Below are positions 8,226 to 15,728 of a DNA stretch of 40,192 nucleotides, piece after piece. The notes under the pieces were generated by a model. The model worked only from the letters and a program-made list of their open reading frames with translations. It did no database searches and was not told where the DNA came from. Location of the stretch: assembly GCA_964444385.1 (NCBI GenBank), contig CAYUHD010000006.1, positions 1 through 40,192 on the forward strand, in the 5' to 3' direction. A program made the translations under genes and the position numbers. The stretch comes from D2472 sp964444385. GTDB taxonomy: Bacteria > Pseudomonadota > Gammaproteobacteria > Magnimaribacterales > D2472. How positions within the stretch are numbered: position 1 is the stretch's first letter; the number at the start of each line of letters is the position of its first letter.

Positions 8226-9229
8226 TAATTAACCTGTGCTATAGAGCCCGATTCTAGGCCTAAGGCTTTAGCAACCTTTGCTGAAATGAGGAGCTTTTTC
8301 TTCTCTTTATCAAAAGCATAGTTTTCTTTAGCCACTGCAAAAGTATCAATTGATGGATTGGCAATAAAACCAAAACGATCAAAATTAATATTACGCTTAA
8401 TCTCAATCGGGAACAATTTTGCAGATTTAACCAAAGGGATATCTTTAATCTTTACCTCCATACAGGGGCCTCCATCCAAAACATCGATTAACCCATTAGG
8501 GCGAAAATTTTGTTTTGTAAGCAAAGAATAAGCCGGCATTGCATTGGGATGCGGTTTCCCAATAACTCTTTGCACTTTCTTTGGCATGTGCTCAATAATA
8601 AAAGGATATTTTGGAATAGACTCCATAATGAAATGATTATCAATGTAGCTAATTTCATCTGCTTTAAAAAAATCAAGATTGAAAAAAGTTTTACTAAATG
8701 AGTTCCAAAAATAAGACTCGCCCTTGGCATTTTTAAAACCTCTGATTTCTACAAAAGCATCTGGATCAAATCTTTGCTGATGAGCAGCCATAAAAATAAA
8801 TCTAGAAAACGATAATAACGAACCCCTTCCTTTCCCACGAAAAGCTGGCTTTAAAAATAAAGTTCCTAATTCAGAATAAGGCTTTTTACATAAATGTATA
8901 CTAAGAACATCTAAATCTTTTGTGAATTTCAAAGACTTTGATTCGAGTTTTGAAATAGATCTCTTAAAAAAAACTGAAGGTTTTTTGAGGGAAACAGAAG
9001 TATAAATTGCGGACAGACCTACAATACGCCCATTATCTTCAAGGACAAATAAATAACTATCTTGATAGGGTTTTTTAGTTTTTTTATTTCTAGATTTTTC
9101 TGACCACACGATTCTCTCTTTAATTTCATGAGAGGTTTTTGGCATAGTAGTCATGCCTTTACCAGAATGTTTTACCAAGTGTTCAACACTTTTGAAATCT
9201 GATTTTTCTACTAGTCTGACTATTTTCAT
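8225..9229 (-). CDS. astA: Arginine N-succinyltransferase
   Basis: First enzyme of the pathway: transfers succinyl from succinyl-CoA to the alpha-amino group of arginine. The 334 residues cover the full AstA family; the N-terminal part is GNAT-like, with LGTLFLKPAFRGKGRGSLLS near 127 as the acyl-CoA-binding loop, and the C-terminal part holds the AstA-type RPNGLIDVLDGGPCMEV segment. First gene of astA-astD-astB. A perfect extended -10 ends 6 nt before the ATG and no ribosome binding site exists, so its mRNA is predicted to be leaderless. Ordinary AstA and AruF/AruG paralogues are hard to separate; a single copy argues for AstA. Confidence 0.94.
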   Translation of the reverse strand: MKIVRLVEKSDFKSVEHLVKHSGKGMTTMPKTSHEIKERIVWSEKSRNKKTKKPYQDSYLFVLEDNGRIVGLSAIYTSVSLKKPSVFFKRSISKLESKSLKFTKDLDVLSIHLCKKPYSELGTLFLKPAFRGKGRGSLLSFSRFIFMAAHQQRFDPDAFVEIRGFKNAKGESYFWNSFSKTFFNLDFFKADEISYIDNHFIMESIPKYPFIIEHMPKKVQRVIGKPHPNAMPAYSLLTKQNFRPNGLIDVLDGGPCMEVKIKDIPLVKSAKLFPIEIKRNINFDRFGFIANPSIDTFAVAKENYAFDKEKKKLLISAKVAKALGLESGSIAQVN

Positions 9230-9235
9230 TGGCTA

Positions 9236-9244
9236 ATTATACCA
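9236..9244 (-). promoter_or_regulatory. Extended -10 promoter of the ast operon (leaderless)
   Basis: The minus strand reads TGGTATAAT (9244-9236), a perfect extended -10 element, followed by six bases and the astA ATG at 9229. With a standard spacing the first transcribed base is the A of the ATG. The -35 region is poor, as is common with extended -10 promoters. Confidence 0.65.
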
Positions 9245-9286
9245 ATTCTAGACTCGAGAAAGGGATGATTCTCTATGAACTGATTG

Positions 9287-10156
9287 CTATCTGAGTTCGC
9301 AAATGAAATAGTTATTAAATTTTTCCATACCATCAATCTTCTGCTCTAGGGGAGCATCATTCATAATTCCAAAAAGCATCCACGGGTATGTAGTAATGGT
9401 GGTCACGCCTAAATCTTTCATTTTTCTAAAACCATCTAAGCTAAATGCATCCCAACAACTAAAACAAATGTACTCAAAATCATCTTTTGTGGGGAATGCT
9501 TGTCTTTTTAAATTCAATTTTTTTATCAAAGCTTCCAACTCACTCAAACTATGCATGTCAGATATCCAACCATCATGTTTAGCTGCTCTATTTAGAGCAG
9601 GTTCTGAAAAACCTCCAACATATATAGAAATGTCTTTTTTTGGAGCAGGTAACATCTCTAATTTTTTAAAGCTAAAAAATTTTCCCTTAAAATCAACCAT
9701 CTTGCCAGACCAAAGCAATTTCATAATCTCAAGCATTTCGTCGGCCCTAACTCCTCTCCTTCGGAATTCTTGACCGCCTGCTTCAAATTCTTCAGGCATC
9801 CATCCCATTCCTATCCCTAAATCAAACCTCCCATTAGATACGGCATCAAGAGTAGAAACCTCTTTTGCTACTCTCAATGGATTTCTAGCTGGAAGAACAT
9901 AAACACTAGTGTAAAAACGAATATTTTCAGTTGCTCCTGCAAGAAAAGATAATGAATTAATAGGATCAGGCCAATCAGTTCCTTGCTCCCATCTAACGTT
10001 TCCATCATCTGTATAAGGATATGGAACGGAAAAACTTTCTGGATGTATTAAATGATCCGAAATAGCAAGAAAATCATAACCTAATTCATCAGCAGCTATA
10101 CCTAGTGGCTTAATTTCATCCATTGGTAACATGGATAAAGGTATCGCAAATTTCAT
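9287..10156 (-). CDS. Luciferase-like (LLM class) flavin/F420-type oxidoreductase
   Basis: A 289-residue TIM-barrel protein of the bacterial luciferase superfamily. Visible family segments: N-terminal ADELGYDFLAISDHLIHP (strand 2 with the cofactor-proximal Asp-His), FYTSVYVLPARNPLRVAKEVSTLD, GRFDLGIGMGWMPEEFEAGG (the typical G-x-G-x-G-W-x-x-x-E) and DISIYVGGFSEPALNRAAKHDGW. It resembles the group usually annotated F420-dependent, but whether this organism makes F420 cannot be told here, and FMN is equally possible. Substrate unknown. Its start overlaps the stop of the HupE-like gene by ATGA, so it is the last gene of the fusion-hupE-LLM unit. No disrupted motif is seen. Confidence 0.85.
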   Translation of the reverse strand: MKFAIPLSMLPMDEIKPLGIAADELGYDFLAISDHLIHPESFSVPYPYTDDGNVRWEQGTDWPDPINSLSFLAGATENIRFYTSVYVLPARNPLRVAKEVSTLDAVSNGRFDLGIGMGWMPEEFEAGGQEFRRRGVRADEMLEIMKLLWSGKMVDFKGKFFSFKKLEMLPAPKKDISIYVGGFSEPALNRAAKHDGWISDMHSLSELEALIKKLNLKRQAFPTKDDFEYICFSCWDAFSLDGFRKMKDLGVTTITTYPWMLFGIMNDAPLEQKIDGMEKFNNYFICELR

Positions 10157-11340
10157 ATTCCCATTGCCCTGCTAACAAACCAAAAAGTTCCCATAGAAAA
10201 TACTACAGCACCAGTAATATTGTGAATAGAATCAAAATGAGAAGTGAAAAAATAATTTTTTGCTAATGTTAGAAACCCTAGAATTGCAAAAGCTACAGTT
10301 AGCTGACCAATTTCAACACCAAGATTAAAACTTAAGATAATTTGCCACAATCTATCTTGCGGCAGTCCAACTTCGGCAATTGAAGAAGCAAACCCAAGAC
10401 CATGGATTAGTCCAAAAAATACTGTGATCATCAACGGAACCCATTGAGATGAATAATGCTGAGATAGACTCAGATAGATAGTTAAAAATAATGCTAAGCC
10501 AAAAATTAATACAGGCTCCAAAATTCCAAATACTCCTAAAGGTACAAAAGCTAAAAGTGCAAATACGAAATTCTTATTGAGGTTGTTAAATTCGTAACGA
10601 TGTTTAAAAAACTTTTCTATCGCTAAAAGCAATATTGAAAACCCTATTAAAATTTCAACCATCGCTGAGTGCACTCTCAAGACATTCATGGCACCCAACC
10701 CAAGAGTTAAACTATGTCCAATGGTAAATCCAGTAATAGCTATTACCAAGTATCTGCCTTGAAATAAAAGCAATAACCCCAGCAAAAATGCTAGGTGATC
10801 CCAGCCACTGAGAATATGCTGAATGCCTGAGAATAGATAACCCAAATATGAGCTTTGATTAGCATCTGGCTGAGATGAAGAATTAATTTGCCAAAGATCA
10901 GCTTTATTGGCAAACATGAATTCAGGAATAGTTTCACCGTCTATTGAGCCTCTAGCAATATGGGTATGGGTAAGACCGAGATCTTGAAACAAAGAAATGG
11001 ATACGTTAGACGGCAAGATCGAGCATTGAAAGGCCCAATAGAATTTTAAAACGCCCAGAGAATTGTTTTCATTAAATTCTACCGGTTGATTTAGCTCACA
11101 TTGATCCCCAAGATCAATTGAATTACCTAAATAATTTACAAATTCATTATAAGATTGAAATCTTACTCCTGGATTCAAGTCTTCAAAAATACCTTGTTTA
11201 ATTGTTCCAGTAACTCTAACCTCAGAACCATCTCCAACATTAACAAACTGAAACTTAGAATATGATTCACTTCGATTATGGCCTTCAAGCGGCAGAACAA
11301 GCTGAAGCAAAAATAAAATCAGTAGTTTTCTATAAATCAT
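10153..11340 (-). CDS. HupE/UreJ-family membrane protein
   Basis: A 395-residue inner-membrane protein. Residues 1-20 look like a signal peptide or first membrane segment; about 20-165 form a soluble, presumably periplasmic domain; from about 168 there are six to seven membrane helices. The membrane part carries the HupE/UreJ_2 hallmarks GIQHILSGWDHLAFLLGL, TGFTIGHSLTLGL, FFGLIHGLGFASS and FNLGVEIGQL, with His and Asp/Glu placed as in metal permeases. HupE and UreJ proteins carry nickel; the function of this longer branch is not known, and no hydrogenase or urease gene is present here. It overlaps the upstream fusion gene by 11 nt and the downstream LLM gene by 4 nt, so these are translated together. 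Confidence 0.85.
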   Translation of the reverse strand: MIYRKLLILFLLQLVLPLEGHNRSESYSKFQFVNVGDGSEVRVTGTIKQGIFEDLNPGVRFQSYNEFVNYLGNSIDLGDQCELNQPVEFNENNSLGVLKFYWAFQCSILPSNVSISLFQDLGLTHTHIARGSIDGETIPEFMFANKADLWQINSSSQPDANQSSYLGYLFSGIQHILSGWDHLAFLLGLLLLFQGRYLVIAITGFTIGHSLTLGLGAMNVLRVHSAMVEILIGFSILLLAIEKFFKHRYEFNNLNKNFVFALLAFVPLGVFGILEPVLIFGLALFLTIYLSLSQHYSSQWVPLMITVFFGLIHGLGFASSIAEVGLPQDRLWQIILSFNLGVEIGQLTVAFAILGFLTLAKNYFFTSHFDSIHNITGAVVFSMGTFWFVSRAMGI

Positions 11341-12631
11341 TTGCCTTTACGACGTCATACCAATTTCTTAGATCTCCTAAATATTCATCTAACATCTCTT
11401 CTCCCTTAAAACGAATATATTCAGACTCAACTTCTTGATAAATATCTTCAAATTGAGGGGCACTTGATATCATTTTTTGTACAGATACTAAAAGATGAAA
11501 TCGTCCATCAAGCTCTATCAATTCACTGACCTCTCCTTCTTCCAAACCTAACGCAGCCTGAGTAAGAAAAGGTCCAATATATTCTCTAATTTTCATTGTG
11601 GGTAACAACACATTGGGGAGACTTATAACTTCATTTTCAGCAAGTGATTTTGCAGCTGCAAGATTACCAACAACTAATAAATCTCTTGCCTCAGCCCCAG
11701 AGTCTCTTTTGTTACCATCAAAGCTTAACTTTATTAGATGTAACTTAGGGCTAGGTGTAAATAAATCTTGATTTGTTGAATAGAAACGCTCTAGATCTTT
11801 CCGTGAAATTCTTAGATCATCTGTTTCAGCGATAATTGAACCAATCATTTTTTGAATAATCGTGCTTCTAATCTCAGAATCATTCTCAATCATCCCGAGA
11901 TCAATCCCTCTTTGGATCAATAACTCCTCATCTATCATTCTTTCAAGAATTTTTTCAGGATCAGAATCTATCAAACCAGTTTTTCTTGATTGAGCTATTG
12001 ATTCTAAATAGGTCTTATATTTCTCTTTAGAAATTGCTCTCTCATCAATTTTAGCAATCCAATTTAATTGAGAGACATCAACTTCTTTAATAAAACTGGA
12101 ACCTATAATTGCAATAGAAATTACCCCACCTAAAATTAGCAAAGGATGGATTCCTAGTCCCCATTGAAAGATTTTTTTATCGTTTGATTTAGGAGTTAGA
12201 GTCATCTTGATATGATCAATATCATCCTCTAGATAAACCTCTCCTTGAGGAACAAATCCAAAATCTTGATAAAAATTTAATAGCCTATATTGCGCAGAAA
12301 TACTTATTTCCTGATTGGGATATTTAGAGGCACAAAATTCAATGGCTTCCTCAGTGAGTATTTTCCCCACACCCTCTCTTCTGATCTTTTCTGCGGTTAG
12401 CACTCTTCCAATTTCTGGTCCCGCATATTGTTTGCCAGGCTTTGCAACTCTTAAGTAACCTATCAAGTTATTGTCTTCATACGCCAGCAGATGATCACAA
12501 TCTTGATCTTTAAAATCAGCATCAATAAAGGGGCAATCCTGTTCAACGATAAAAACTTGCTGACGAAGATTGAGTAGCTCATAAAGCTCATCTTTCGTAA
12601 GAGCAGAGAATGACTTCCATTTAATTTTCAT
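11330..12631 (-). CDS. Fusion: ElaA-like acetyltransferase - membrane anchor - PpiC/SurA-like domain
   Basis: A 433-residue protein with two parts usually found apart. Residues 1-146 match the ElaA branch of GNAT acetyltransferases: LRQQVFIVEQDCPFIDAD, EIGRVLTAEKIRREGVGKILTEE (acetyl-CoA loop) and SAQYRLLNFYQDFGFVPQGEVY. Residues about 158-181 are one hydrophobic membrane segment beginning IHPLLILGGV. Residues 185-433 resemble membrane-anchored peptidyl-prolyl isomerases of the PpiC/SurA type (helical arm DPEKILERMIDEELLIQRGIDLG, then PKLHLIKLSF opening the isomerase-like domain). The predicted topology is cytoplasmic enzyme, periplasmic chaperone. Met143 could start a separate protein, but no ribosome binding site precedes it. 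An anchored PPIase before a HupE-like gene is a familiar pairing, so the GNAT part is the addition. The promoter predicts a leaderless mRNA. Confidence 0.8.
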   Translation of the reverse strand: MKIKWKSFSALTKDELYELLNLRQQVFIVEQDCPFIDADFKDQDCDHLLAYEDNNLIGYLRVAKPGKQYAGPEIGRVLTAEKIRREGVGKILTEEAIEFCASKYPNQEISISAQYRLLNFYQDFGFVPQGEVYLEDDIDHIKMTLTPKSNDKKIFQWGLGIHPLLILGGVISIAIIGSSFIKEVDVSQLNWIAKIDERAISKEKYKTYLESIAQSRKTGLIDSDPEKILERMIDEELLIQRGIDLGMIENDSEIRSTIIQKMIGSIIAETDDLRISRKDLERFYSTNQDLFTPSPKLHLIKLSFDGNKRDSGAEARDLLVVGNLAAAKSLAENEVISLPNVLLPTMKIREYIGPFLTQAALGLEEGEVSELIELDGRFHLLVSVQKMISSAPQFEDIYQEVESEYIRFKGEEMLDEYLGDLRNWYDVVKANDL

Positions 12632-12637
12632 TCGATG

Positions 12638-12643
12638 ATTATA
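12638..12643 (-). promoter_or_regulatory. -10 box of the acetyltransferase-PPIase / hupE / LLM unit (leaderless)
   Basis: Perfect TATAAT on the minus strand, followed by exactly six bases and the ATG at 12631, the same geometry as at astA. No Shine-Dalgarno sequence fits. The -35 is poor (TTTAGA at a 19-nt spacing is the best). Confidence 0.55.
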
Positions 12644-12657
12644 TTTGTTTTATTCCG

Positions 12658-12663
12658 TATAAT
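12658..12663 (+). promoter_or_regulatory. -10 box of the glutathione peroxidase gene
   Basis: Perfect TATAAT on the plus strand, facing the minus-strand TATAAT at 12638-12643 within the same 57-nt intergenic space. No good -35 is seen. Transcription would begin near 12670, giving a leader of about 19 nt that contains the AGGAG at 12678-12682. Confidence 0.5.
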
Positions 12664-12688
12664 CTAAATTCAAAATTAGGAGATCTGC

Positions 12689-13168
12689 ATGAATGAGTTA
12701 TACAACATAAGCGTTAAAGACATTGAAATGAATTCAGTGGATTTAAGCAGCTATCAAGGAAAAACATTATTAATTGTTAATGTTGCAAGTAAATGCGGTT
12801 TTACTCCTCAATATAAAGATCTTCAGAATCTATATAAAAAATATCAAGACCAAGGGTTTGAGATATTAGGTTTCCCATGCAATCAATTTGGTGCACAAGA
12901 ACCTGGAACCAATGAGGAGGTGCAATCATTTTGTGATTTAACATTCAATGTTTCATTTAAGTTGTTTAATAAAATTGAAGTCAACGGTTCAAATGCCAGT
13001 CCTTTGTTTAAATATCTCAAACATGAATCTCCTGGGATTCTAGGCACTGAAGCTATTAAATGGAATTTCACCAAATTTCTTGTCAATAAAGATGGTCAGG
13101 TTGTCAAAAGGTTTGCTCCTAAAGATGGCGAATCAGCGATTGAATTCGAGCTAGTAAAGATTCTCTAA
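12689..13168 (+). CDS. Glutathione peroxidase (cysteine type)
   Basis: Thiol peroxidase of 159 residues that reduces hydrogen peroxide and organic or lipid hydroperoxides. The catalytic tetrad is present: Cys36 in NVASKCGFTPQY (cysteine in place of selenocysteine), Gln70 in CNQFGAQEPG, and Trp125-Asn126 in KWNFTKF. Bacterial members often use thioredoxin rather than glutathione as donor; this is family knowledge, not visible here. A classic AGGAG sits 6 nt before the ATG, in contrast to its leaderless neighbour. It is divergent from the acetyltransferase-PPIase gene and convergent with rimI, one base apart, with no terminator hairpin between. In E. coli the comparable gene is btuE, but I give no symbol. 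Confidence 0.93.
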   Translation: MNELYNISVKDIEMNSVDLSSYQGKTLLIVNVASKCGFTPQYKDLQNLYKKYQDQGFEILGFPCNQFGAQEPGTNEEVQSFCDLTFNVSFKLFNKIEVNGSNASPLFKYLKHESPGILGTEAIKWNFTKFLVNKDGQVVKRFAPKDGESAIEFELVKIL

Positions 13169-13169
13169 G

Positions 13170-13610
13170 CTAAATTTTTAAACTCATTAGCAAAGCATCC
13201 TCTTTAGGGGAGCCGCTGTAATAATCTGGTCTAATAGCGTCTTTTATAAACCCGCCTTTTTCATACAAATTAATCGCGATTTGGTTTGAAACTCTTACTT
13301 CAAGGGAAATAACTTTAACTCCGATAATTTTGTTTTGATAAATGACTTGCTGAAGAAGTTTTTTTCCTAGCCCTTTGCCTTGATGCATTGTATCAATAGC
13401 AATATTTAACAAATGTGATTCAGGGACAATGGGAGAATATATAGCAAATCCAATAATCTCTTTCTCTTGCAAAAGCACTGTTGAATAATGGCCAACCTCC
13501 ATAGATGATATAAATTGCGTCTTTGTCCAAGGTATTTGGTTAGTTGCTTTTTCAATTTCAACGATTGCTGAAACATCATCCATGCTCGTAGATCTAAACT
13601 TGGCATCCAT
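13170..13610 (-). CDS. rimI: Ribosomal protein S18 alanine N-acetyltransferase
   Basis: GNAT enzyme that acetylates the N-terminal alanine of ribosomal protein S18. 146 residues, the normal length. Features: the beginning MDDVSAIVEIEKATNQIPWTK (the RimI signature region with the conserved Trp), the acetyl-CoA loop QGKGLGKKLL near 75-85, and SLEVRVSNQIAINLYEKGGFI followed by RPDYY, the typical RimI C-terminal motif. The ATG overlaps the upstream holD-like stop by one base (TAATG), the same holD-rimI order as in E. coli. Its stop lies one base from that of the convergent peroxidase gene. Confidence 0.92.
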   Translation of the reverse strand: MDAKFRSTSMDDVSAIVEIEKATNQIPWTKTQFISSMEVGHYSTVLLQEKEIIGFAIYSPIVPESHLLNIAIDTMHQGKGLGKKLLQQVIYQNKIIGVKVISLEVRVSNQIAINLYEKGGFIKDAIRPDYYSGSPKEDALLMSLKI

Positions 13611-14044
13611 TAAATTGATTGCAGGGGCTTAAGCTTGGTCCACAGATCTTTTTTTAGACTTTGATCAGAGAGCATTCCTTGCAGAGAAGGTGATTGTATT
13701 GGATTTAAGCCCTTAGAAAAATCTCCAGAATCACAAAATAACAAAGTGGCTTTAATGTTTGAAGACTCAGTAAAGTGTTTAATTTCAAGAGGTTTTCTGG
13801 GTGAAACTATGACCGCTCCTTGAGAAATTGATTCAGCAGGACCATGAATTGCTCCAATAATAGCTTCAAGCAACTTTATTTCTTTTTCTGTATATTCATC
13901 TACAGAATTAGCATGTAATGTTAGAATATTGTCCTTTTGAAAGAAGTAGATGGTGGTTTCATCATCTACAGAGGGGTTCTGCGCATCCTGAAATATAGGA
14001 ATGCCAATTTTAGATAGGATATATTGAGATTTATTTGATAGCAT
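13610..14044 (-). CDS. holD: DNA polymerase III psi subunit (HolD-like)
   Basis: Small protein of about 144 residues expected to tie the clamp loader to chi and SSB. The similarity is low but falls in the right places: an N-terminal YILSKIGIPIFQ like the psi motif that contacts chi/tau, and a C-terminal SPSLQGMLSDQSLKKDLWTK, like the SPxLxxLxxxxxxKxxLW ending of HolD. Position directly before rimI, overlapping it, strongly supports this. Starts are possible at 14083, 14059 and 14044; I choose 14044 since the protein then begins just before the conserved helix and does not run into leuA, which begins at 14058 on the other strand. No ribosome binding site is seen for any of them. Confidence 0.72.
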   Translation of the reverse strand: MLSNKSQYILSKIGIPIFQDAQNPSVDDETTIYFFQKDNILTLHANSVDEYTEKEIKLLEAIIGAIHGPAESISQGAVIVSPRKPLEIKHFTESSNIKATLLFCDSGDFSKGLNPIQSPSLQGMLSDQSLKKDLWTKLKPLQSI

Positions 14045-14057
14045 CACAAAAACAATC

Positions 14058-15728
14058 ATGAAAGATTTAATTAAAAAATACAAACCTTTTGATCCTATTC
14101 CATTGGAAGGAAGGAATTGGCCAAATCAGGTCATTAAATCAGCGCCTACATGGTGCTCTGTAGACCTACGCGATGGGAACCAAGCTTTGATTGAACCCAT
14201 GGGTCATGAACGAAAAAAACGTATGTTTAAATTGCTTTGTGACCTAGGTTTCAAAGAAATCGAAGTGGGCTTTCCAGCTGCCTCTGAAACAGATTTTGAA
14301 TTTGTTAGATGGTTGATTGAAGAAAAAAAAATTCCATCAGATGTAACAATACAAGTATTGAGTCAAGCAAGAGATCATATCATTGAAAGAACTTTTGAAT
14401 CCCTCAAAGGAGTGCCTCAAGCGATTGTTCATTTTTATAACTCAACCTCAACCCTGCAAAGAAAAGTTGTCTTCAATCAAGATAAAGATGGCATAAAGAA
14501 AATAGCAACTGAAGGAGCTAAACTAGTTAAAAAGCTAGCTTTAGCTAACCCAGAAACTAAATGGTCTTTTGAATATTCTCCAGAAAGTTTTACCGGCACC
14601 GAGCTTGATTATGCTGCAGATGTTTGTGATGCGGTGGTAGATATTTTGAAAGATACTTCATCTGAAAAGATTATTATTAATCTGCCAGCCACTGTTGAAA
14701 TGGCAACTCCAAACGTCTATGGCGATCAAATTGAATGGATGAATGAAAATTTACTTAATCGTGAAAACATTTCCCTGTCATTGCATCCACATAATGATAG
14801 AGGAACTGCAGTAGCAGCCTCAGAGTTTGGTTTAATGGCTGGCGCCGATAGGGTTGAAGGCACGCTTTTTGGTAACGGTGAGCGAACTGGGAATGTTGAT
14901 ATTGTTACCATTGCGCTGAACCTCCTCACTCAAGGCATTGATCCTGAGCTTGATTTCTCAGACATTAATGCTGTGATTAGAGAGGTTGAATACTGTAATC
15001 AACTACCAGTTCACCCAAGACATCCATATGCTGGGGATCTTGTATTCACAGCTTTTTCTGGCTCTCATCAAGATGCGATTAAAAAAGGTCTTCATGCACT
15101 AGAAAAGTCTAACCAACCAGAGTGGGAAGTGCCCTATTTACCTATAGACCCAGCAGATCTTGGTCGTTCATATGAAGCAGTTGTAAGGATAAACTCACAA
15201 TCAGGCAAAGGTGGAATCGCCTTTATCTTGGAAAAAGATCATGGCGTATCCTTGCCAAGGCGACTGCAAATTAATCTTAGTGAAAAAGTTCAAAGAGTTG
15301 CAGATGAAACTGGAAAAGAAGTAATGTCTAGAGATATCTGGAAAGTTTTTGAAGAAAACTATATTGCTGCACAGGGTAAATTTGAATTAATCAATTACGC
15401 CTTATCCTCAACAGAAGATTCATCAGGAAAGACTTCTGACCAAGTTGAAATCACTCTAAAAAATAAGAATGATGAAGTGAGTCTAAGAGGCGTTGGTGGT
15501 GGCCCTATTGAGGCTTTTGTCTCAGCTGTGAATGATCATTTTACAACTTCAATTTCTGTCTCTGACTACCATCAACACTCAGTTACCTCCGGTGCTGATG
15601 CTAAAGCAGCCGCATTCATTGAGCTAACTTTAAAAAGCAAAAATGAATGGGGGGCTGGAATTGACGGTAATACCGTCAAAGCTTCTTTTCAAGCTATTGT
15701 GGCTGGTCTAAATAAACTTCTTATTTAA
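14058..15728 (+). CDS. leuA: 2-isopropylmalate synthase, type 2
   Basis: First committed enzyme of leucine synthesis: condenses 2-oxoisovalerate with acetyl-CoA. The 556 residues and N-terminal extension (YKPFDPIPLEGRNWPNQ) mark the longer type 2 form found in yeast and actinobacteria rather than the E. coli LeuA type. Metal and substrate motifs: SVDLRDGNQAL at 34-44, EVGFPAASETDFE, and SLHPHNDRGTAVA with the two metal His. The last 130 residues form the leucine-binding regulatory domain, so feedback inhibition is expected. No leuB, leuC or leuD is near. It lies head-to-head with holD, with only 13 nt between the starts and no ribosome binding site, and its last 8 bases overlap the end of the convergent crotonase gene. 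Confidence 0.95.
   Translation: MKDLIKKYKPFDPIPLEGRNWPNQVIKSAPTWCSVDLRDGNQALIEPMGHERKKRMFKLLCDLGFKEIEVGFPAASETDFEFVRWLIEEKKIPSDVTIQVLSQARDHIIERTFESLKGVPQAIVHFYNSTSTLQRKVVFNQDKDGIKKIATEGAKLVKKLALANPETKWSFEYSPESFTGTELDYAADVCDAVVDILKDTSSEKIIINLPATVEMATPNVYGDQIEWMNENLLNRENISLSLHPHNDRGTAVAASEFGLMAGADRVEGTLFGNGERTGNVDIVTIALNLLTQGIDPELDFSDINAVIREVEYCNQLPVHPRHPYAGDLVFTAFSGSHQDAIKKGLHALEKSNQPEWEVPYLPIDPADLGRSYEAVVRINSQSGKGGIAFILEKDHGVSLPRRLQINLSEKVQRVADETGKEVMSRDIWKVFEENYIAAQGKFELINYALSSTEDSSGKTSDQVEITLKNKNDEVSLRGVGGGPIEAFVSAVNDHFTTSISVSDYHQHSVTSGADAKAAAFIELTLKSKNEWGAGIDGNTVKASFQAIVAGLNKLLI
15661..15679. repeat. Short perfect inverted repeat inside the 3' end of leuA
   Basis: TTGACGGT (15661-15668), AAT, ACCGTCAA (15672-15679): an 8-bp stem with a 3-nt loop. 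The plus strand continues with a weak T-rich stretch, so it might help end transcription near the convergent leuA/crotonase junction; it could also be chance within codons. Confidence 0.35.

Noticed and set aside
9396..9773. Plus-strand frame opposite the LLM oxidoreductase gene
   Set aside because: Low-complexity translation antisense to a conserved protein; no start signals.
14045..14083. holD extension to 14083
   Set aside because: It would add 13 residues overlapping the leuA start; the conserved part begins after 14044.
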